Position numbers and translations under genes: made by a program. Below the pieces are notes generated by a model that was not told the origin of the DNA, did not search any database, and saw only the letters and a program-made list of their open reading frames with translations. A stretch of 64,000 nucleotides of DNA from Cydia pomonella (lineage: Eukaryota > Arthropoda > Insecta > Lepidoptera > Tortricidae): positions 9,550,703 to 9,614,702 of the forward strand of contig NC_084713.1 of the NCBI RefSeq assembly GCF_033807575.1, in the 5' to 3' direction. Positions 59,187 to 64,000 of the stretch are shown in pieces. Each line of letters begins with the position of its first letter. Within the stretch, counting starts at the first letter, position 1.

Positions 59187-61360
59187 TGATCCCGATGACG
59201 ACCTAGCAATCGGACAGGAGCTGCATTTGACCTCCACGCTCCGGAGCTTGATGACAGCTTGCATACCATTTCTAAGAGCACGTGTGCAAACCTAGGCGAA
59301 AGGCAAACAGCAATACAGCATACGGCTGCCTGAAAATTATTTTCTTTCTGATTCCTGAGGGAATAAGTAAAATATTGCGAACTATTGGTGGTAGTAAAGC
59401 CGGATATTATTTCTTCCATTAGGAGTCTAATAGCTGCGATCCGTTTCAGTCTGGCCAACCATTTTTATCACTATATTTCGTTTTATCATTAGAAAGAAGG
59501 AAAGCGATCTTGATGTGTATTTTTATGGAAGCAGCTAATATGTAAAACAATTATATAGCATATATGATCATTTACATTATTTTGGTTTCATACGTAAAGT
59601 ACTATATTTGGCGTTTTTCAATAATATGTCACAACTAGATTGGTTACCCTTTTCTAATGCTAAAAAACGAAGTAAAGAAAAGTCTGCTATCTAGAAAATG
59701 TAAGGGCAGCATAAAATATAAACTCTATATCCTTTTTGGTAGCTATTAAACTACTTTTTATGTACATAGGTACCTTTGTACTGTCACGTTTCATGTCATA
59801 GAGTAGCTGTGTCAAGGTTTCATTGTATCAGGGCTTGAATTGAATTGAATTTCAAAATTGTATAATTTGAGCCACACATTGCGATTGTTTTATAAAGTTT
59901 AATTAGATTTTGATTTTCTTGTAAAGTTTCTGGAACACTTAAAACAGCGTTAATTTTTTCATAACAAAGACATTTTTAAAATTTCTGTGGTTTATTTTTG
60001 TATGGTGTAGTTTTATTGTATATTGTTTGTGTATAATACGTGTTTAGTGAGTGATTTTAGACATTTTTGGCTTCCCGCCATAACCAACACTGAAATATAT
60101 TTTCTACATAGCATATTTGGTAAGTTGTAGTATGTATGTCATGTGATGTGGGTCAACTAATATATTATTACGTGATGTCAATACTGCTAAATCCGCTTGC
60201 GGTAAATTCCGAACTCGAGCATATTTTTATCATATCCACTCGTTTTGACTGCTGAAAGTTAAAGCTCTCGCTGCTTTCGGTGAAGTGATGAAGTTATAAA
60301 GTATGTGTTGTTGTTTGGAAAAGCTTTTAGAACGCTATTTGACTTTGTTCCTTATTCCTAGTGGTGCCATCTACCAGAGAATACTCCAAAGGTATGGCGG
60401 CATCTTTTCGAGCGAAGGCGAAAGAGACCGAAAATATAACGCGTGAATGGCACGCCTCATAAACAACTTAAAACTTTGTAGATCTACTGATTAAGCACAA
60501 CTCATGTAATTATTCTTAATGTCTCAAAAATAATGTTAGTATCTTTGCCTAATCAAATATTTGTATATTTTAAAAATATTAATATTGAGAGAAGACGTAT
60601 TCAGACTATACGTGTCACAAAGACATAATGGCCAACCAGGGTTTAAATAAAGTATTATTTGCACTAAGTAATGCATTATGTAATGCGAAATTTAATTATC
60701 TTTACAATTACGTATTCCTAGATCTTTAATTTAAGGCAAACAGATAAGAAGTTTTACTTGTTTGGAGAAAATTGCGAGTATGACACGTCTTACAGCACGC
60801 AGTAACCGTAACTTTGAATATTTTTTTCTAGCATATGATAATAATCATAGAGTTAATTTTACTATACCTCGCTGTACTACCTACAATATTTGTTACAAGA
60901 ATAAAAACATAGTTTGAAGTATTATGTTACCCGTTTAGTAATAAAAAGCATGTGACGCTTAAAAATAGCACTCTGAAAATACATCCATAAACGGAAAGTC
61001 AAAGTACGAGACGAGCTCAACAGCAATAACAAACTTCGTCATCCCTACCCACTACACCCACTCCGGGTTTCGTCCCTCAGCCCTGCCAAAAAATGAAGTT
61101 TTCATAACATAATTTAATTATTTCTAATATAATAATATTTGTTGGTTTCCCAAAGTTTTTTAATAAGAACACTCACTTCTAGCGTAATTTTGGACCGTGG
61201 GAAGCACACATTTAGGTATAAAATCCAAAAAGATAAACACTAATTACACGAAATTTGATATTAATTACTAATATACCTATACATACTTAAAAAAGTGTCT
61301 GAAAAATCAAAATTACATAAAACTATCTACGCATGTGTGAAATTTCATAACCCTATTTTC
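59187..61360. other. Intergenic stretch, no gene recognised
   Basis: AT-rich; no supported exon or repeat family. Confidence 0.4.
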
Positions 61361-61560
61361 TTTTTAGGGTTCCGTACCCAAAGGGTAAAACGGGACCCTA
61401 TTACTAAGACTCCGCTGTCCGTCCGTTCGTCCGTCCGTCCGTCTGTCACCAAGCTGTATCTCATGAACCGTGATACTTTTAAGTTCGAATCCGACCGATA
61501 CTCGTTTTGAGAAGGTCCAAAAATACTCCGTATGTAAAAGGATACCTATAGGTACCTACC
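61361..61560 (+). mobile_element. ggttccgtacccaaagggta repeat fragment
   Basis: ttagggttccgtacccaaag, ggtaaaacgggaccctatta, ctaagactccgctgtccgtc, a CCGT/CTGT-rich tract and gtatctcatgaaccgtgata, in the order of a common moth interspersed element. The 3' part is degraded. Confidence 0.7.
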
Positions 61561-61585
61561 AATATCAAAGCCTAATACAGCAGCC

Positions 61586-61704
61586 ATCAGATATATCGGA
61601 GCGGCCAAGGTGCTCACAAATATTTGAACACGCCTCTACTGTCAAGGCGTTAGAGTGCGTGTTCAGATATTTTTGATTACCTCGGCAGCTCCGATATATC
61701 TGAT
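61586..61704. mobile_element. Palindromic MITE with 17-base perfect TIR
   Basis: atcagatatatcggagc is mirrored exactly by gctccgatatatctgat. The inner arms caaatatttgaacacgc and gcgtgttcagatattttt also pair imperfectly. It is inserted just after the repeat at 61361. Confidence 0.85.
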
Positions 61705-64000
61705 AGTGAATGTACAAGCAAAATACAAGCTTTCTTTAGTTAGGGCTAGATAGATTTGTATTAGTTTGTCCCTGAAATATTTAGTTGATTTATTTATTAG
61801 TTAATATTTATGTACATAATTGACTTTTATAAATATGTAACTATACAGAAAAGGTCATCTTTGTTATAAAAATCAATCAAGCCATATTTATAATAACTTG
61901 TAGCATTTACAAAACAAAAATCAGATCCTTTTATTTAGAAACATGAACCACTCTCCCTTTACAATGCATATATTATAAGCCCGCCTCACAAAGTGACAAA
62001 AAGCTATAAAACCGAAGAAATCAAGACAACAATATATTACCATAAAAACATCGCGTCAAAGATGCCTTACAAAACGCCGCTAAAACATATCTCGGGTTTA
62101 CGCTGATATGAAACTCAGATGTGAAAGGTTTACTAATGCGTAATTTCATACTTTACTGCCTATAAAAGCGGGCGCGGTAAGGATATGTGCTCCATAAATA
62201 AGAATGTGGAAAACGCAAATGGATGCGAGGGCTCGCCCCGTGTGAAAGGGGCCGCGCGCCTCGCTCCTAGTCGAATCCGAGCCGCTGATTGGTTAATAAA
62301 ACAGCGGAATATTGTCCCTCATTTGTTAAAACCCTCATATTGCTCCTCTCCTCACTGCTTAATGAAGCATCCTCTATTTTCAAAAAAGAAGTCTAGCTTT
62401 TGTAGACTATCAGATATTTTAATGCCTACTGTTCCCTATAATTAGATAACATAACGATGCGACAATTTAGAGCACGAATAGGAATCCGGGCCGCGATGAT
62501 AATCTTCTGTGATAAATGGACCGCGTCAGGATTTATTGTGTCTCTAACTCCACTATTGTCTCAATGGGCACTTTTTTATCGTATCATAAGGAGCTCGTTT
62601 GACAACCCGATTATGATGCATTTCTCTACCCGCGTTATATCGACTATTACTCTGTGTCATAAATTGATTTTGATGTCTTTTTTATGATGTATCTGAATCG
62701 AGGTTTGATGCGGAGGTAATATCGATGGGTATTCATATGTTAATGTTTTGAATTATGTGTTTTATTACGTAAGATAAATGCAGGCGCAAAAAATTAATTA
62801 TAGCTTTGCTTAATTTTTAATGAAATGTGGGTTATTTTAACTTTAACCATTACTTGTTTACATGTTAATCATATTAGCACTGTTATAATTATAATTTTGC
62901 GTCATTTTAGGCCGTTCTAACAAATTTATTTACATACCTCTTTGGAAAACTGTTTATTATAGGTAATTATATTTATTTAAAATGTTTCATTTTTTTTTAA
63001 ATAATAATACAGATCGCTTTTATTTGACGCTGGTTACTTGTCAAATGTCATTTGATACAAATATTGTTAAAACTTCTGACACTGTTAACAATTGTTTTGA
63101 GACAAATAAAAAACATTTTAAGTTTTACCAAACTTCAATCAGATCACACTCATCATTTCATAAAACTCAACATTACTATAATTTTAGGCCATAAAGGCAA
63201 AATATAGTTTTTAATTTATTGGATGCATAGTTTATAACGTGTTGGGACGTGAGTCGCGCGTTAATGCGCGCGAGTTAAATTCAGACCGTGGATTCACATT
63301 TGTCGCGCAAGCGTAGGCGAGTATAGTTCACGGACTAACCATTGTGAGATGACCTCGAGATCCATAGCAGCTAAACTTAATCTAAGAGAACTTTTATAAT
63401 GGTCCGATTAAGAGGGTCGATTCAATCGCGCTCTAAAGATGATTATGATGGCACCAATGAACAAAAAATGTTTGAAAACGTTTAAGTGGCGGACATAGTT
63501 ACTGAATGAATACAAAGCGAGCGGCTGATTGCGCTATATATTATAACTTAATAGGTTTTATGATACCAAATATTTGGACAAGGGTTTTATTGGGTAACAT
63601 GATATTTTTGGATTGTTTTGGGTTTTATGACGGCCTATGCGCAAGGACTGCTAAAAATTGGAAGTTTTTTGCTTCAACCGCGTTTTATGACTAGCCGGAT
63701 GCTAAATGTAATTTAGAGCGTATATTTAACAGATGATTCATAATGTAGGTAATCTAACAAAATATGATATCGTTTTACCAAAGCATTGCGAATAATTGTA
63801 AAATGATATCTCGTAAACGATTTTCGTTAAGTACCTTTCCCGAAATTTGGTCCTGCACTATCCTGCACTTTTCTATAGGTATGTATGTATCCAGAACGAA
63901 CGTCCCGCCATTTTCTTTTTGATCTGCGTCCGCCCCGGCCACCTTACAAAAACACCATTAATAAAAAATAAACCGCAACCCACTCTTTTAATCTATAATA
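61705..64000. other. Terminal stretch, no gene recognised
   Basis: AT-rich with a GC-rich patch at 62160-62300 and a GC-rich dyad near 63252-63271 (gcgcgttaatgcgcgc). No exon chain was found. Confidence 0.4.
62161..62168 (+). promoter_or_regulatory. Possible TATA box (TATAAAAG)
   Basis: tgcctataaaagcgggcgcg precedes a GC-rich patch (62165-62280) with clustered CpG, in an otherwise AT-rich region. No clear coding exon follows. Either a non-coding first exon or chance. Confidence 0.3.

Overview
The window is eukaryotic nuclear DNA, AT-rich, with long introns and many short mobile elements. It is most likely from a moth or butterfly. The evidence is: three good copies plus fragments of a tRNA-derived SINE of a type I recognise from moths; several copies of the interspersed repeat that begins with ggccaagagcatgtcggg and carries an internal (GACA)n tract; many palindromic TIR elements (MITEs); and short LINE tails. 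I could not assign genus or species.

Two genes are well supported. The first, on the + strand at about 20.8-34.9 kb, is a multi-exon gene reconstructed from splice signals and reading-frame continuity. Its coding exons are 20871-21096 (tentative), 26776-26915, 27507-27608, 32508-32660, 33287-33460 and 34175-34339 (stop). The last five exons encode a hydrophobic leader, an RPRR dibasic processing site and a roughly 215-residue mature region. That region is predicted to hold four amphipathic helices, a long A-B loop, two cysteines and two N-glycosylation sequons. The intron phases are 1-0-0-0-0. This layout resembles long-chain helical cytokines such as the JAK/STAT ligands. I do not recognise the sequence itself, and this is the best candidate for something undescribed here.

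The second gene, on the - strand at 54958-55887, is an intronless 309-codon paralogue of the succinate dehydrogenase iron-sulfur subunit (SdhB). All Fe-S ligand cysteines are intact, and it is probably a retrogene.

Layout. 1-12.6 kb is repeat-rich intergenic or intronic DNA with one candidate first exon (8216-8266) and a TTAA-flanked TIR element carrying a nested repeat. 12.6-12.7 kb has a TATA-driven micro-exon candidate. 14.7-19.7 kb is a repeat cluster with three SINEs. 20.6-35.5 kb is the helical-protein gene, whose introns are poor in recognisable repeats. 35.7-53 kb is a MITE- and TE-rich stretch with two doubtful exon-like segments near 41.1-41.5 kb. 54.7-56 kb is the SdhB-like gene. 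57.6-61.7 kb is another repeat cluster. 61.7-64 kb has nothing recognisable apart from a possible TATA promoter at 62161.

The two genes are not evidently functionally linked. Exon calls rest on reading splice sites and frames by eye. No alignment, expression or database evidence was available.
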